From NCBI RefSeq assembly GCF_012396585.1, contig NZ_JAAXPR010000002.1, positions 1 to 64,000 of the forward strand: 64,000 nt of DNA, given 5' to 3'. This DNA comes from Streptococcus ovuberis (GTDB lineage Bacteria > Bacillota > Bacilli > Lactobacillales > Streptococcaceae). The notes below the pieces were generated by a model that did not search any database, was not told the DNA's origin, and saw only the letters and a list, made by a program, of their open reading frames with translations. This document shows positions 45,717 to 56,869 of the stretch, in pieces (positions within the stretch are counted from its first letter, which is position 1; every line of letters begins with the position of its first letter). The translations under genes and the position numbers were made by a program.

Positions 45717-46685
45717 ATGAAAACACGTATCACAGAACTGTTAAATATTAAATATCCTATTTTCCAAGGAGGCATGGCTTGGGTAGCTGATGGTGATTTG
45801 GCTGGTGCGGTCTCCAATGCTGGTGGCCTTGGCATCATTGGTGGTGGCAATGCTCCTAAAGAAGTTGTGAAAGCCAATATTGATCGCGTGAAGCAAATTA
45901 CGGATAAACCATTCGGTGTTAATATCATGCTTTTGTCGCCCTTTGTCGATGATATCGTAGATCTGGTCATTGCAGAAGGCGTTAAGGTCGTGACGACTGG
46001 TGCTGGAAATCCTGGAAAGTATATGGAACGCTTCCATGCAGCTGGTATGGTGGTGATTCCAGTTGTTCCGAGTGTGGCTCTAGCTAAGCGGATGGAAAAA
46101 ATCGGTGCAGATGCTGTTGTTGCGGAAGGAATGGAAGCTGGCGGTCATATTGGGAAATTGACAACGATGAGTTTGGTTCGTCAAGTAGCAGAAGCCGTGT
46201 CCATTCCGGTGATTGCTGCTGGTGGTATTGCAGATGGCCGTGGTGCAGCTGCAGGTTTCATGTTAGGTGCTGAGGCAGTACAGGTTGGGACACGCTTTCT
46301 TGTTGCTAAGGAATCCAACGCCCATCAAAATTATAAAGACAAGATCCTGAAAGCGAAGGATATTGATACGGTGGTTACGGCAGCTAATTTTGGCCATGCA
46401 GTAAGGGCCATCAAAAATAAACTGACCAAGGAATTTGATCTGGCAGAGCGGGAAGCTTTCAAACAAGAAGAGCCTGATTTAACAGTCTTTGAAAATCTGG
46501 GAGCAGGAGCTCTTAGGCGCTCCGTTGTTGACGGTGATGTCGACACAGGGTCAGTGATGGCAGGTCAGATTGCAGGTCTAGTTTCCAAGGAAGAAACCTG
46601 TGAAGAAATCCTGAAGGATATTTATTATGGCGCGGCAGCTGTTATTAGAGAAGAAGCTGCTCGCTGGGCAAATGTTGGAGAATAA
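45717..46685 (+). CDS. fabK: Enoyl-ACP reductase II
   Basis: 322-residue FMN-dependent NADH enoyl reductase that replaces FabI and makes streptococci triclosan-tolerant. Motifs: PIFQGGMAWVADGDLAGAVS, GMEAGGHIGK, PVIAAGGIADGRG. ATG 45717 matches the usual MKTRITELL start; an open frame upstream to 45687 has no ribosome binding site. Confidence 0.97.
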   Translation: MKTRITELLNIKYPIFQGGMAWVADGDLAGAVSNAGGLGIIGGGNAPKEVVKANIDRVKQITDKPFGVNIMLLSPFVDDIVDLVIAEGVKVVTTGAGNPGKYMERFHAAGMVVIPVVPSVALAKRMEKIGADAVVAEGMEAGGHIGKLTTMSLVRQVAEAVSIPVIAAGGIADGRGAAAGFMLGAEAVQVGTRFLVAKESNAHQNYKDKILKAKDIDTVVTAANFGHAVRAIKNKLTKEFDLAEREAFKQEEPDLTVFENLGAGALRRSVVDGDVDTGSVMAGQIAGLVSKEETCEEILKDIYYGAAAVIREEAARWANVGE

Positions 46686-46686
46686 G

Positions 46687-47616
46687 ATGACACAGACAGC
46701 CTTTTTATTTGCAGGACAAGGCGCCCAAAGTTTAGGCATGGCAAGAGACTTGTACGACGCCTACCCGATTGTCAAGGCCACCTTTGATGAGGCTAGCCAG
46801 ATTTTGGGCTATGACGTGCGAGAGCTGATTGATAGTGATGAGCTTAAGCTTAATCAAACGCGTTACACGCAACCGGCTATTTTGACGACTTCGATAGCGA
46901 TTTACCGCCTATTGGAGCAAAATGGGATTAAACCGGATATGGTTGCAGGTTTATCCTTGGGAGAATATTCAGCCTTGGTGGCTGCGGGGGCCATTTCTTT
47001 TTCAGATGCTGTAACCTTGATCGCCAAGCGGGGTGAGTTGATGGAGACGGCTGCTCCAGCAGGGAGTGGGAAGATGATGGCTATCATGAATACAGAGGCT
47101 TCTATCATCGAAGATGCTTGTCAAAAGGCGCTTTATAAAGGCTATGTCGGTCCAGCTAACTACAATACACCGGGACAGATTGTCATTGGTGGTACTGTAG
47201 AAGCAGTGGACCAGGCAGTTGCCTACCTCAAGGAGGCGGGAGTTAAGCGGATGATTTCACTCAATGTATCTGGTCCCTTTCATACCGCTCTTTTGGCACC
47301 TGCCAGTCAGGGACTCGCCGAAGAGTTAGCCAAGGTCACCTTTATGGAACCAGAGGTTCCAGTAGTTGGCAACACAGAGGCCGCTGTCATGGCAAAAGAG
47401 GCCATTCCTAGTTTGTTGGCTCGTCAGGTAATGGAGCCGGTTCGGTTTTATGAGTCTATAGAAACCTTGAAAGCATTAGGAATGACTAAGGTCATTGAAA
47501 TTGGTCCAGGTAAGGTCTTGAGTGGCTTTATCAAAAAAATGGACAAGACATTAGCTTGTCAATCAATTGAAACATTAACTGATTTAGAAAAATTATTAGA
47601 AAATATTGGAGGATAA
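46687..47616 (+). CDS. fabD: Malonyl-CoA:ACP transacylase
   Basis: 309 residues. The active-site Ser is in GLSLGEYSAL, and His is in SGPFHTALL; FAGQGAQ is the N-terminal signature. The ATG follows the fabK stop by one base. Confidence 0.97.
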   Translation: MTQTAFLFAGQGAQSLGMARDLYDAYPIVKATFDEASQILGYDVRELIDSDELKLNQTRYTQPAILTTSIAIYRLLEQNGIKPDMVAGLSLGEYSALVAAGAISFSDAVTLIAKRGELMETAAPAGSGKMMAIMNTEASIIEDACQKALYKGYVGPANYNTPGQIVIGGTVEAVDQAVAYLKEAGVKRMISLNVSGPFHTALLAPASQGLAEELAKVTFMEPEVPVVGNTEAAVMAKEAIPSLLARQVMEPVRFYESIETLKALGMTKVIEIGPGKVLSGFIKKMDKTLACQSIETLTDLEKLLENIGG

Positions 47617-47620
47617 TACT

Positions 47621-48355
47621 TTGAAATTACAAGGGAAAAATGTGTTTATTACTGGTTCAACACGTGGTATTGGCTTGGCGATTGCCCATAAATTTGCCAG
47701 TCTGGGAGCCAATGTCGTAATCAACGGTCGTGGGGAGATTCCAGCAGAAACGCTGGCTGCCTTTGAGCCCTACGGTGTCAAGGTGGTGAGCATTTCAGGA
47801 GACATTTCCAGTCAAGCGCAGGCCAAGCAAATGGTTGATAGAGCCATCGAAGAGCTGGGAAGTGTGGACATTCTGGTCAACAATGCCGGTATTACCAAGG
47901 ATGGGCTGGCTATGCGGATGACAGAAGAGGACTTTGACAGCGTCCTCAAAATCAACCTAACAGGGGCCTTCAACATGACTCAAGCTGTCCTAAAACCTAT
48001 GACAAGGGCACGTGAGGGGGCGATTATCAACCTCTCGAGCGTGGTTGGTCTCGTGGGCAATGCCGGTCAGGCTAACTATGCAGCCTCGAAGGCGGGTATG
48101 ATTGGTTTGACCAAGTCCATCGCACGGGAAGTGGCAAGTCGCAATGTGCGTGTCAATGCCATTGCCCCAGGCTTTATCGAGTCGGATATGACAGCTGTGT
48201 TGGCAGATAAAATCAAAGAAGCGATGCTGGGACAAATCCCAATGAAACGCTTTGGACAGGCGGAGGAAGTGGCTGATGTGGCAGTCTTTCTGGCCAGTCA
48301 AGACTACCTCACCGGTCAAGTGATTGCCATTGATGGTGGCTTGACCATGCAATGA
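47621..48355 (+). CDS. fabG: 3-oxoacyl-ACP reductase
   Basis: 244-residue short-chain dehydrogenase. TGSTRGIG binds NADPH, the catalytic Ser-Tyr-Lys is SSVVG and NYAASKAG, and NNAG is intact. The start is TTG 47621: GGAGG (47608-47612) lies eight bases upstream and the protein then begins MKLQGKNVFITG. A 230-bp gap with a repeat element follows. Confidence 0.95.
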   Translation: MKLQGKNVFITGSTRGIGLAIAHKFASLGANVVINGRGEIPAETLAAFEPYGVKVVSISGDISSQAQAKQMVDRAIEELGSVDILVNNAGITKDGLAMRMTEEDFDSVLKINLTGAFNMTQAVLKPMTRAREGAIINLSSVVGLVGNAGQANYAASKAGMIGLTKSIAREVASRNVRVNAIAPGFIESDMTAVLADKIKEAMLGQIPMKRFGQAEEVADVAVFLASQDYLTGQVIAIDGGLTMQ

Positions 48356-48379
48356 GAATACAGTTGAGTAGGGGGGAAA

Positions 48380-48476
48380 GCTGATGGTATCGGCTAAACA
48401 GCCCTGACGATTGTGGCGAGCCTTGCTCGCTCTATCCACAACCTCAAACAGCCATCTTTAGGCTGTTTGAGCTGTG
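48380..48476 (-). repeat. 97-bp intergenic repeat, copy A (fabG-fabF gap)
   Basis: Its reverse complement matches 50818-50914 at about 86 of 97 positions without gaps. It contains two stems, CTCAAACAGCC/GGCTGTTTGAG and GCGAG/CTCGC. The gap also has GTCAAGGCG/CGCCTTGAC (about 48496-48516). Confidence 0.8.
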
Positions 48477-48585
48477 CAACTCACGATTTCTCGCCGTCAA
48501 GGCGCAAACGCCTTGACGCACTCAGCCACTGCGTTTCATTGATGTGACAGTTGTAAAAATCGTACAGTTCAAAAAGGAGAACACC

Positions 48586-49821
48586 ATGACAAAAACCCAT
48601 CGTGTCGTCGTCACAGGATACGGCATTACCTCCCCAATCGGGAACACGCCAGAAGAATTTTGGAACAGCCTGTATACAGGCAAGGTCGGTATTGGCAAGA
48701 TTAGCAAGTTTGATACGAGCGAATACAGTGTCCATAATGCTGCGGAAATCAAGGATTTCCCTTTTGACAAATACTTTACGAAAAAAGACACCAATCGCTA
48801 CGATGACTACTCGCTCTATGCTCTCTATGCGGCAGAAGAAGCAGTCACCAATGCAGGCTTGACGCCGGACACTTTGGATAGAGACCGTTTTGGGGTGATT
48901 TTGTCGACAGGTATCGGTGGCATTTTAGAAATCGAGCAACAAGTGGAGCGAATGAACACCAAGGGTCCTAAGCGGATTCGCCCGATGGCTCTGCCAAAAG
49001 CCCTACCAAACATGGCAGCAGGGAATATCGCCATGCGGTTTGGTGCCAATGGGGTCTGCAAGTGTGTGATTACTGCCTGTGCATCGTCTAATAATGCCTT
49101 GGGGGATGCTTTTCGTGAAATTAAATTCGGCTTCCAAGATGTCATGCTGGCTGGCGGTTCAGAAGCAGCGATTACACCATTTGCCATCGGCGGTTTCCAG
49201 GCCTTGACCGCTATGTCAACGACCGAAGACCCGCTTCGTGCGTCGATTCCTTTTGACAAGGAACGCAATGGCTTTGTCATGGGTGAAGGTGCAGGTGTTC
49301 TGGTTTTAGAAAGTCTGGAACATGCCCAAAAACGTGGGGCGACAATCTTGGCGGAAATCGTGGGTTATGGCAATACCTGTGATGCCCACCACATGACCTC
49401 GCCACATCCAGAAGGATTGGGAGCCATAAAGGCGATGAAATTGGCGCTCAAAGAAGCAGGCATCGAGCCAGCAGATGTGGACTACATCAATGCTCATGGG
49501 ACCTCCACTCCTGCCAATGAAAAGGGTGAGAGTCAGGCAATTGTTTCCGTATTTGGTAAAAATACACCTGTTTCGTCAACCAAGTCCTTTACAGGTCATT
49601 TGCTCGGTGCCGCTGGAGCTGTCGAGGCAATTGCTGTTGTTGAGGCCATGCGTAACTCCTATGCGCCAATGACTGCGGGAACAAACGAATTATCAGATGA
49701 TATTGAAGCAGATGTGATTTACGGACAAGGGCGTGAAATGGCAATCCATTACGCCATTTCCAATACCTTTGGCTTTGGTGGTCACAATGCAGTCATTGCA
49801 TTTAAGAAATGGGAGGGCTAA
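48586..49821 (+). CDS. fabF: Beta-ketoacyl-ACP synthase II
   Basis: 411 residues. The catalytic Cys is in ITACASSNNA, and the two His are in INAHGTSTPANEKGE and SFTGHLLGAAG. It elongates saturated and unsaturated chains. ATG 48586 has AAAAGGAG upstream. Its stop overlaps accB by one base. Confidence 0.97.
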   Translation: MTKTHRVVVTGYGITSPIGNTPEEFWNSLYTGKVGIGKISKFDTSEYSVHNAAEIKDFPFDKYFTKKDTNRYDDYSLYALYAAEEAVTNAGLTPDTLDRDRFGVILSTGIGGILEIEQQVERMNTKGPKRIRPMALPKALPNMAAGNIAMRFGANGVCKCVITACASSNNALGDAFREIKFGFQDVMLAGGSEAAITPFAIGGFQALTAMSTTEDPLRASIPFDKERNGFVMGEGAGVLVLESLEHAQKRGATILAEIVGYGNTCDAHHMTSPHPEGLGAIKAMKLALKEAGIEPADVDYINAHGTSTPANEKGESQAIVSVFGKNTPVSSTKSFTGHLLGAAGAVEAIAVVEAMRNSYAPMTAGTNELSDDIEADVIYGQGREMAIHYAISNTFGFGGHNAVIAFKKWEG

Positions 49822-50297
49822 TGGAATTAGCAGCAATTAAAGACTTGATGGCACAGTTTGACAGTTCAAGTCTCCGTGAATTTTCTTATAAGAATGGCAG
49901 CGATGAGCTTGCCTTTAGTAAAAATGAAGGTAGCGCTTTGGCCGTGACACCAGTTGCTCAGCCTACGGTGGCTAATGCTGCCCCTCAAGCGCAAACGCCA
50001 GTCGTTTCCCTAGATAAGCCTGCGACTGCTAGCTCTGCTATTGTTCCAACAGCACAAGCCGAAGGGGAAGTGGTGGAGAGCCCGCTCGTCGGTGTGGCCT
50101 ACCTGTCGCCAGCTCCGGACAAGCCAGCCTTTGTGGCAGTTGGAGATAGTGTGAAAAAAGGCCAAACGCTTGTTATCATTGAAGCTATGAAGGTCATGAA
50201 TGAGATTCCAGCTCCGCGTGATGGCGTGGTGACAGAAATTTTGGTCTATAATGAAGATGTAGTAGAATTTGGACAAGGATTGGTGCGCATCAAATGA
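49821..50297 (+). CDS. accB: Acetyl-CoA carboxylase biotin carboxyl carrier protein
   Basis: 158 residues. The C-terminal biotinyl domain has the biotin Lys in [10 protein letters not shown], and a Pro/Ala-rich linker spans about residues 45-80. It overlaps fabZ by four bases. Confidence 0.96.
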   Translation: MELAAIKDLMAQFDSSSLREFSYKNGSDELAFSKNEGSALAVTPVAQPTVANAAPQAQTPVVSLDKPATASSAIVPTAQAEGEVVESPLVGVAYLSPAPDKPAFVAVGDSVKKGQTLVIIEAMKVMNEIPAPRDGVVTEILVYNEDVVEFGQGLVRIK

Positions 50298-50716
50298 TGG
50301 ATATAAACCAGATTAAAGAAGCGCTGCCTCACCGCTACCCGATGCTCTTGGTGGATCGGGTACTGGAGATGACAGACGATACGATTGTCGCAGTGAAAAA
50401 CGTGACCATCAATGAACCCTTTTTCAATGGGCATTTTCCTGAATACCCAGTCATGCCGGGTGTCCTCATCATGGAAGCACTGGCCCAGACGGCAGGTGTT
50501 CTTGAATTATCAAAACCTGAAAACAAGGGCAAGTTGGTCTTTTACGCCGGTATGGACAAGGTCAAGTTCAAAAAACAAGTCGTTCCCGGAGATCAGCTCG
50601 TCATGACGGCGACCTTTGTCAAACGCCGTGGCACGATTGCAGTCGTTGAAGCCAAAGCCGAAGTCGATGGCAAGCTGGCTGCGAGTGGCACGCTGACCTT
50701 TGCGATTGGGACTTAA
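50294..50716 (+). CDS. fabZ: 3-hydroxyacyl-ACP dehydratase
   Basis: 140-residue hot-dog-fold enzyme; catalytic His in [20 protein letters not shown]. The stop codon lies inside a perfect hairpin (50712-50738) that opens the repeat-rich gap ahead of accC. Confidence 0.96.
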   Translation: MMDINQIKEALPHRYPMLLVDRVLEMTDDTIVAVKNVTINEPFFNGHFPEYPVMPGVLIMEALAQTAGVLELSKPENKGKLVFYAGMDKVKFKKQVVPGDQLVMTATFVKRRGTIAVVEAKAEVDGKLAASGTLTFAIGT

Positions 50717-51134
50717 ACAGTCCAGTGGACTGTTTAAGGTTCGATCCTGAAAGTCAGAAAGCGAGAATACAAAAATCGGTAACCCGAAGGGTTCGATGAG
50801 TCGTTAGCCCACCTCCACGCAGCTCAAACAGCCTAAAGATTGCTGTTTGAGGTTTTGGATAGAGCGAGTAAGGCTCGCCACAATTTTGAGGGCTGTTCAG
50901 CTGATGACATCAGCGTATTAGAACCCACTCAACCACTGCGTCTTGCTGACGTTATGATAATAACATGGAGAGACCGGGACTTTTGTCCCAGTCTTAAGGT
51001 TCGAGCATGAAAGTTAGAAAGCGAGAATACAGAAATCGGTTCGATGTCGTTGTCCTATCCCCGCAAGACTTCCAGAGTCAGTGAAGTGACTCTGGAAGGT
51101 GCGAGTCTGAAAATCGGAAAAGGAGCAGGTTGGT
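50712..51134 (+). repeat. Triplicated hairpin-plus-tail module in the fabZ-accC gap
   Basis: Module 1: hairpin CTTAAACAGTCC/GGACTGTTTAAG (50712-50738), then tail GTTCGATCCTGAAAGTCAG. Module 2: hairpin AGACCGGGAC/GTCCCAGTCT (50971-50994), then TAAG and tail GTTCGAGCATGAAAGTTAG. Module 3: hairpin CTTCCAGAGTCA/TGACTCTGGAAG (51069-51098), then tail GTGCGAGTCTGAAAATCGG. The tails of modules 1 and 2 match at 41 of 45 positions (50736-50780 and 50996-51040). The stems share position but not sequence. The whole gap (50717-51247) holds no gene. Confidence 0.75.
50818..50914 (+). repeat. 97-bp intergenic repeat, copy B (fabZ-accC gap)
   Basis: The inverted counterpart of copy A at 48380-48476. It is followed closely by ACTCAACCACTGCGT (50927 on), which has a partner ACTCAGCCACTGCGT at 48520 in the same orientation, so the cores are inverted relative to shared flanks. 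Confidence 0.8.
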
Positions 51135-51247
51135 CACAAGCATAGCGAAGTGAACGCCCCAACAGCTACTGCGATGGAAAAGTGTTCATTGGAAACCTTT
51201 GGCTAGGATAGCTGTCTTAGCAGAAACTGCCATAAAGAGAGAAAAGT

Positions 51248-52618
51248 ATGTTCAAAAAAATCTTAATCGCCAACCGTGGCGAAATTGCGGTACGGATTAT
51301 TCGTGCAGCGAGAGAATTGGGAATTGAAACGGTGGCGATTTATTCGCAGGCGGATAAAGACGCCCTTCATGTGCTCTTGGCAGATGAGGCGATTTGTGTC
51401 GGACCTGCCAAATCGATCGACTCCTATCTGAATATCAACGCCGTTTTATCTGCTGCAGTTGTGACAGGTGCAGAAGCTATTCACCCTGGGTTTGGATTTT
51501 TAAGTGAAAATTCCAAGTTTGCGACCATGTGTGAAGAGGTAGGCATTCAGTTTATTGGCCCATCTGGTGCCGTCATGGATACCATGGGAGATAAGATCAA
51601 TGCCCGTTCCGAGATGATCAAGGCTGGTGTTCCTGTCATTCCTGGTTCAGATGGAGAGGTCTTCTCTGCTGAGGAGGCTCTAGCCATTGCGGAGAAAATC
51701 GGCTATCCAGTCATGCTCAAGGCGTCAGCTGGTGGCGGTGGTAAAGGGATTCGTAAGGTCGAAAAGGCTCAAGATCTTGTGCCTGCCTTTGAGTCAGCTT
51801 CGTCAGAAGCTAAGGCAGCCTTTGGTAACGGAGCCATGTACATGGAGCGCGTGGTCTATCCCGCGCGTCATATCGAGGTTCAGATTTTGGCAGACCGCTA
51901 CGGCAATGTCATTCATCTCGGTGAGCGAGATTGTTCCCTCCAGCGGAATAACCAGAAAGTTTTAGAAGAAGCGCCGTCTATTGTTATTGGGAAAACCATG
52001 CGCACTAAGATTGGTCAAGCGGCAGTAAGAGCAGCGGAGTCTGTCGGCTATGAAAACGCAGGAACCATCGAATTTCTTCTGGACGAGGAAAAGGGCGAAT
52101 TCTACTTCATGGAGATGAACACCCGCGTCCAAGTAGAGCACCCTGTGACGGAGTTTGTGACAGGCGTGGACATTGTCAAGGAGCAGATTAAGATTGCGGC
52201 AGGTGAACCCTTGTCTGTCACTCAGGAAGATGTGACCATCACAGGCCACGCGATCGAGTGTCGGATCAATGCGGAAAATCCAACCTTCAATTTTGCACCA
52301 AGTCCAGGGAAAATTACAGACCTCTATCTGCCGAGTGGTGGTGTAGGCTTACGCGTAGATTCAGCAGTCTATCCAGGCTACACCATTCCGCCATATTACG
52401 ATTCCATGATTGCCAAGGTTATCGTTCATGGCTCCAATCGTTTTGAGGCTCTGATGAAGATGCAGAGGGCTCTTTATGAACTAGAGATTGACGGTGTTGT
52501 GACCAATGTAGATTTTCAATTAGATTTGATTTCAGATCCTAAGGTGGTTGCTGGGGATTATGATACAGCCTACTTGATGGAAAGCTTTCTCCCCAACTAC
52601 CAAAAGGGAAATGATTAA
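51248..52618 (+). CDS. accC: Acetyl-CoA carboxylase, biotin carboxylase subunit
   Basis: 456 residues, ATP-grasp. N-terminal KILIANRGEIAVRIIRA, the Gly-rich ASAGGGGKGIRK, and catalytic EMNTRVQVEHPVTE. It carboxylates biotin on AccB. Confidence 0.97.
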   Translation: MFKKILIANRGEIAVRIIRAARELGIETVAIYSQADKDALHVLLADEAICVGPAKSIDSYLNINAVLSAAVVTGAEAIHPGFGFLSENSKFATMCEEVGIQFIGPSGAVMDTMGDKINARSEMIKAGVPVIPGSDGEVFSAEEALAIAEKIGYPVMLKASAGGGGKGIRKVEKAQDLVPAFESASSEAKAAFGNGAMYMERVVYPARHIEVQILADRYGNVIHLGERDCSLQRNNQKVLEEAPSIVIGKTMRTKIGQAAVRAAESVGYENAGTIEFLLDEEKGEFYFMEMNTRVQVEHPVTEFVTGVDIVKEQIKIAAGEPLSVTQEDVTITGHAIECRINAENPTFNFAPSPGKITDLYLPSGGVGLRVDSAVYPGYTIPPYYDSMIAKVIVHGSNRFEALMKMQRALYELEIDGVVTNVDFQLDLISDPKVVAGDYDTAYLMESFLPNYQKGND

Positions 52619-52703
52619 AAAGAGAGGACCCAGATGTCTTAAGGGAGATTGCTTCTCAGTCTCTGGATAGGAGTTTGGGTCTCCTCGTTTAAAAGGAGAT
52701 GTT

Positions 52704-53570
52704 ATGGCATTGTTTTCAAGGAAGGAAAAATACATCCGTATTAATCCAAATCGTTCGCTGGGCCATGCCCAGTCTCAGACAAAGCCTGAGGTTCCAGACC
52801 AACTATTTGATAAGTGTCCAGCTTGTAAACAGATTATTTATCAAAAGGATCTAGGACTTGATAAGACCTGTCCATCCTGTTCCTATAATTTCCGGATTTC
52901 GGCCAAGGAGCGCCTGCAGCTGATTGGGGATGAAGGAACTTTTGAGGAATACTTTACAGGTCTTGAGACCAAGGATCCGCTGCATTTTCCTGGTTATAAG
53001 GAGAAATTGGCTAAAACCCGCCAAAAAACAGGCCTAGATGAAGCGGTGGTGACAGGTCTTGTTCAGATTAAGGGGCAGACCTGTGCTCTTGGGATCATGG
53101 ATGCTAACTTCATCATGGCCTCTATGGGGACCATTGTGGGGGAAAAGATTACCCGTCTCTTTGAACTGGCTACAAAAGAAGGACTGCCAGTGGTCCTCTT
53201 TACAGCTTCTGGTGGTGCTCGGATGCAGGAAGGCATTATGTCTCTCATGCAGATGGCTAAGATTTCAGCAGCAGTTAAACGCCATTCTAACTCAGGTCTT
53301 TTCTACCTGACCATTTTGACGGATCCTACAACGGGTGGTGTAACAGCTAGTTTTGCCATGGAAGGGGATGTCATTTTGGCAGAGCCTCAGACTCTGATTG
53401 GGTTTGCAGGTCGTCGTGTGATTGAAAGCACGGTACGAGAGACCTTACCAGATGACTTCCAAAAGGCTGAATTCTTGCAGGAACATGGTTTTATCGATGC
53501 CATTGTCAAACGCCAAGACTTGCGAGAGACGATTGGGAAGCTCTTGCAGCTACACGGAGGTACCAAATGA
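52704..53570 (+). CDS. accD: Acetyl-CoA carboxylase carboxyltransferase beta subunit
   Basis: 288 residues with the N-terminal zinc ribbon (CPACKQ and CPSC) and the crotonase-like domain ([11 protein letters not shown]). It overlaps accA by four bases. Confidence 0.97.
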   Translation: MALFSRKEKYIRINPNRSLGHAQSQTKPEVPDQLFDKCPACKQIIYQKDLGLDKTCPSCSYNFRISAKERLQLIGDEGTFEEYFTGLETKDPLHFPGYKEKLAKTRQKTGLDEAVVTGLVQIKGQTCALGIMDANFIMASMGTIVGEKITRLFELATKEGLPVVLFTASGGARMQEGIMSLMQMAKISAAVKRHSNSGLFYLTILTDPTTGGVTASFAMEGDVILAEPQTLIGFAGRRVIESTVRETLPDDFQKAEFLQEHGFIDAIVKRQDLRETIGKLLQLHGGTK

Positions 53571-54337
53571 GTGAAATAGCACAGATTATTAAACAGGCTA
53601 GGGACCAGAGTCGTTTGACGAGCCTGGACTATGCCAACTTCATCTTGGATGATTTTATGGAATTTCACGGAGACCGTAATTTCCGTGATGATGGTGCCAT
53701 CGTTGGTGGTGTTGGTTTTCTGGCAGGTCAGCCCGTAACATTGATTGGGATTCAAAAGGGAAAAAATCTTCAAGATAACTTGGAGCGTAACTTTGGCCAG
53801 CCCCATCCAGAAGGCTACCGCAAGGCTTTGCGTCTCATGAAGCAGGCAGAGAAATTTGGACGTCCAGTTATTACCTTCATCAATACGGCTGGAGCCTATC
53901 CTGGTGTTGGTGCGGAGGAGCGTGGACAGGGGGAAGCCATTGCTCGCAATCTCATGGAAATGAGTGGTTTGAAGGTCCCCATTATCGCCATTATCATCGG
54001 AGAAGGGGGATCTGGTGGTGCCTTGGCCCTAGCTGTTGCGGACCGGGTCTGGATGCTGGAAAATTCCATGTACGCTGTTTTGTCACCAGAGGGCTTTGCC
54101 TCGATCTTGTGGAAGGATGGTAGTCGGGCTATGGAAGCAGCGGAGCTCATGAAGATCACCTCTTACGAACTCCTCAAAATGGGAGTGGTGGACCAGGTGA
54201 TTTCCGAGCGCGGTCGTTTTGGGTCAGAACTCATTCAGGATATGAAAGCAGCGCTTATAGAAGAATTACAGGCCTTACAAGCCCTGTCTGTAGAAGAAAT
54301 GTTAGATCAGCGCTATGCCCGTTTTCGTAAATTTTAA
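53567..54337 (+). CDS. accA: Acetyl-CoA carboxylase carboxyltransferase alpha subunit
   Basis: 256 residues; [20 protein letters not shown] and [11 protein letters not shown] are the CoA/biotin-binding motifs. Last gene of the cluster, followed by a terminator. Confidence 0.97.
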   Translation: MSEIAQIIKQARDQSRLTSLDYANFILDDFMEFHGDRNFRDDGAIVGGVGFLAGQPVTLIGIQKGKNLQDNLERNFGQPHPEGYRKALRLMKQAEKFGRPVITFINTAGAYPGVGAEERGQGEAIARNLMEMSGLKVPIIAIIIGEGGSGGALALAVADRVWMLENSMYAVLSPEGFASILWKDGSRAMEAAELMKITSYELLKMGVVDQVISERGRFGSELIQDMKAALIEELQALQALSVEEMLDQRYARFRKF

Positions 54338-54365
54338 AAGATTGTTCAAAAGCAATCTTTTTTTG
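54336..54365 (+). terminator. Fatty-acid operon terminator
   Basis: AAAAGATTG (54336-54344) pairs with CAATCTTTT (54353-54361), followed by TTT. Confidence 0.85.
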
Positions 54366-54567
54366 AAGGCCATGGTCAGTATAAGCTAATTCTTGGAAGC
54401 TCTTCTTTTGGGAAAATAAAACGTTCAATATCCTAGGGGAAATTCATCAGAGCTTAAAGCTTGGTTTGCTTTTATGGGAGTTTGATAGGGCTGGTATGGC
54501 TTAGTTGTTGACGATTGGAAGAAGTCTTGTTATGCTTAAAGAAAGGGAGAGGCAATAGGGGAATGGT

Positions 54568-55200
54568 ATGTTAGAGAAAGTAGAAATTTACTTAGCCTAT
54601 CAAGGCTTCAAATATATCAAGCCTGAAAAGGCGGGAGAGATGAGCGAAGAGATGAAAAGGACCCGCCTTCTTGCTCAAGAAGCCAGAAAAGAATTTGGTC
54701 AGCTGGGACGGGAATTGGAAAAACGGATTGCCCCCTTTCAAATGGAGCAAGTCAGCCAGTGGATGAATCAGGCGCAAATCTGCCGACCGCATTTTTTGGT
54801 CTATTACCGCCTGCCCTCTGATGCAAGAGATGATGTGGCCCTGGCTATTCGCTTGTATGGACAGTCAGAAGACTGGGGAATTGCTGTGGAGGTCAGCTTT
54901 GTGGAGCGTAAGAAATCAGAAACAAGCCTCTCTAAACAAAATCAGGTGCTTGAGATCCCTGTCCAAGAAGGAATCTATTACTGGGTCCAGAAGGATGGGG
55001 TGAGTGAGCGAGTAGAAGCGACAGAAGCAAACCGTCGCCTATTGCAGGAGCAGGTCAGAACAGGGCTTGTCCGTAAGGTCTTGGTGAAAACCGATTTTCC
55101 CTTGCAGGTAGACCGATCACGAGAAAAAGTTGTCTTGCAACTGGCCTCTATGTTTCATCGGTTACTTCCCTATTATGAAGCGAGTAAAAAAACGGATTGA
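54568..55200 (+). CDS. Conserved hypothetical protein
   Basis: A 210-residue soluble protein without signal or membrane segments. It opens LEKVEIYLAYQGFKYIKPEK and has a charged helical part (residues 25-65), then a strand-rich part with YYRLPSDARDDVALAIRLYG and EVSFVERKK. It may belong to the HI_0552-like family; I hold that only loosely and know no function. It is convergent with serS and shares a bidirectional terminator with it. The 230-bp gap before it has no other gene. Confidence 0.7.
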   Translation: MLEKVEIYLAYQGFKYIKPEKAGEMSEEMKRTRLLAQEARKEFGQLGRELEKRIAPFQMEQVSQWMNQAQICRPHFLVYYRLPSDARDDVALAIRLYGQSEDWGIAVEVSFVERKKSETSLSKQNQVLEIPVQEGIYYWVQKDGVSERVEATEANRRLLQEQVRTGLVRKVLVKTDFPLQVDRSREKVVLQLASMFHRLLPYYEASKKTD

Positions 55201-55218
55201 GTTAATCATCCGTTTTTT
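55186..55218. terminator. Bidirectional terminator between the hypothetical gene and serS
   Basis: AAAAAAACGGAT (55186-55197) and ATCCGTTTTTT (55208-55218) form a stem with A and T runs usable on both strands. The left arm includes the end of the hypothetical gene. Confidence 0.88.
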
Positions 55219-55223
55219 GTTAT

Positions 55224-56696
<1,473 letters not shown>

Positions 56697-56702
56697 AAGG
56701 GT

Positions 56703-56731
56703 ATTATACCTGAAAGGGATTAAAATGTAAA
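56703..56731 (-). promoter_or_regulatory. serS promoter
   Basis: On the minus strand TTTACA (56731-56726), 17 bp, TATAAT (56708-56703). Confidence 0.75.
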
Positions 56732-56789
56732 TAGATAGAGAGCAATTAATAACATTTTATAGGCTAAAATTTTTCCAAAATATTTTTTG

Positions 56790-56803
56790 TGAAAACGCTT
56801 GAC
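56790..56803 (+). promoter_or_regulatory. cre site overlapping the -35 box of the sugar operon
   Basis: TGAAAACGCTTGAC differs from the palindromic cre form TGAAAACGCTTTCA at two positions. It overlaps the -35 box (56799-56804), so CcpA binding would block the promoter. Confidence 0.65.
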
Positions 56804-56827
56804 AAAATAAAAGGCATAGTATATACT
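56799..56827 (+). promoter_or_regulatory. Promoter of the xyloside-type sugar operon
   Basis: TTGACA (56799-56804), 17 bp, TATACT (56822-56827), close to the sigma-A consensus. Confidence 0.8.
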
Positions 56828-56854
56828 ATAGTTAGTTTAACAAACAAACAAACC
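56816..56854 (+). promoter_or_regulatory. Candidate repressor operator at the sugar operon promoter
   Basis: ATAGTATATACTAT (56816-56829) is a perfect palindrome on the -10 box. GTTAGTTTAACAAACAAAC follows (56831-56849) and resembles the ROK-family XylR operator of Bacillus (TTAGTTT and AAACAAA half-sites). Repression by a XylR-type protein encoded elsewhere is an inference. Confidence 0.45.
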
Positions 56855-56869
56855 TAAAGGAGAAATCCT

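Noticed and set aside
50712..51247. CRISPR-like array in the fabZ-accC gap
   Set aside because: There are repeated units with hairpins, but only three, with unequal spacing of about 260 and 100 bp and no cas genes nearby, so it is not a CRISPR array.
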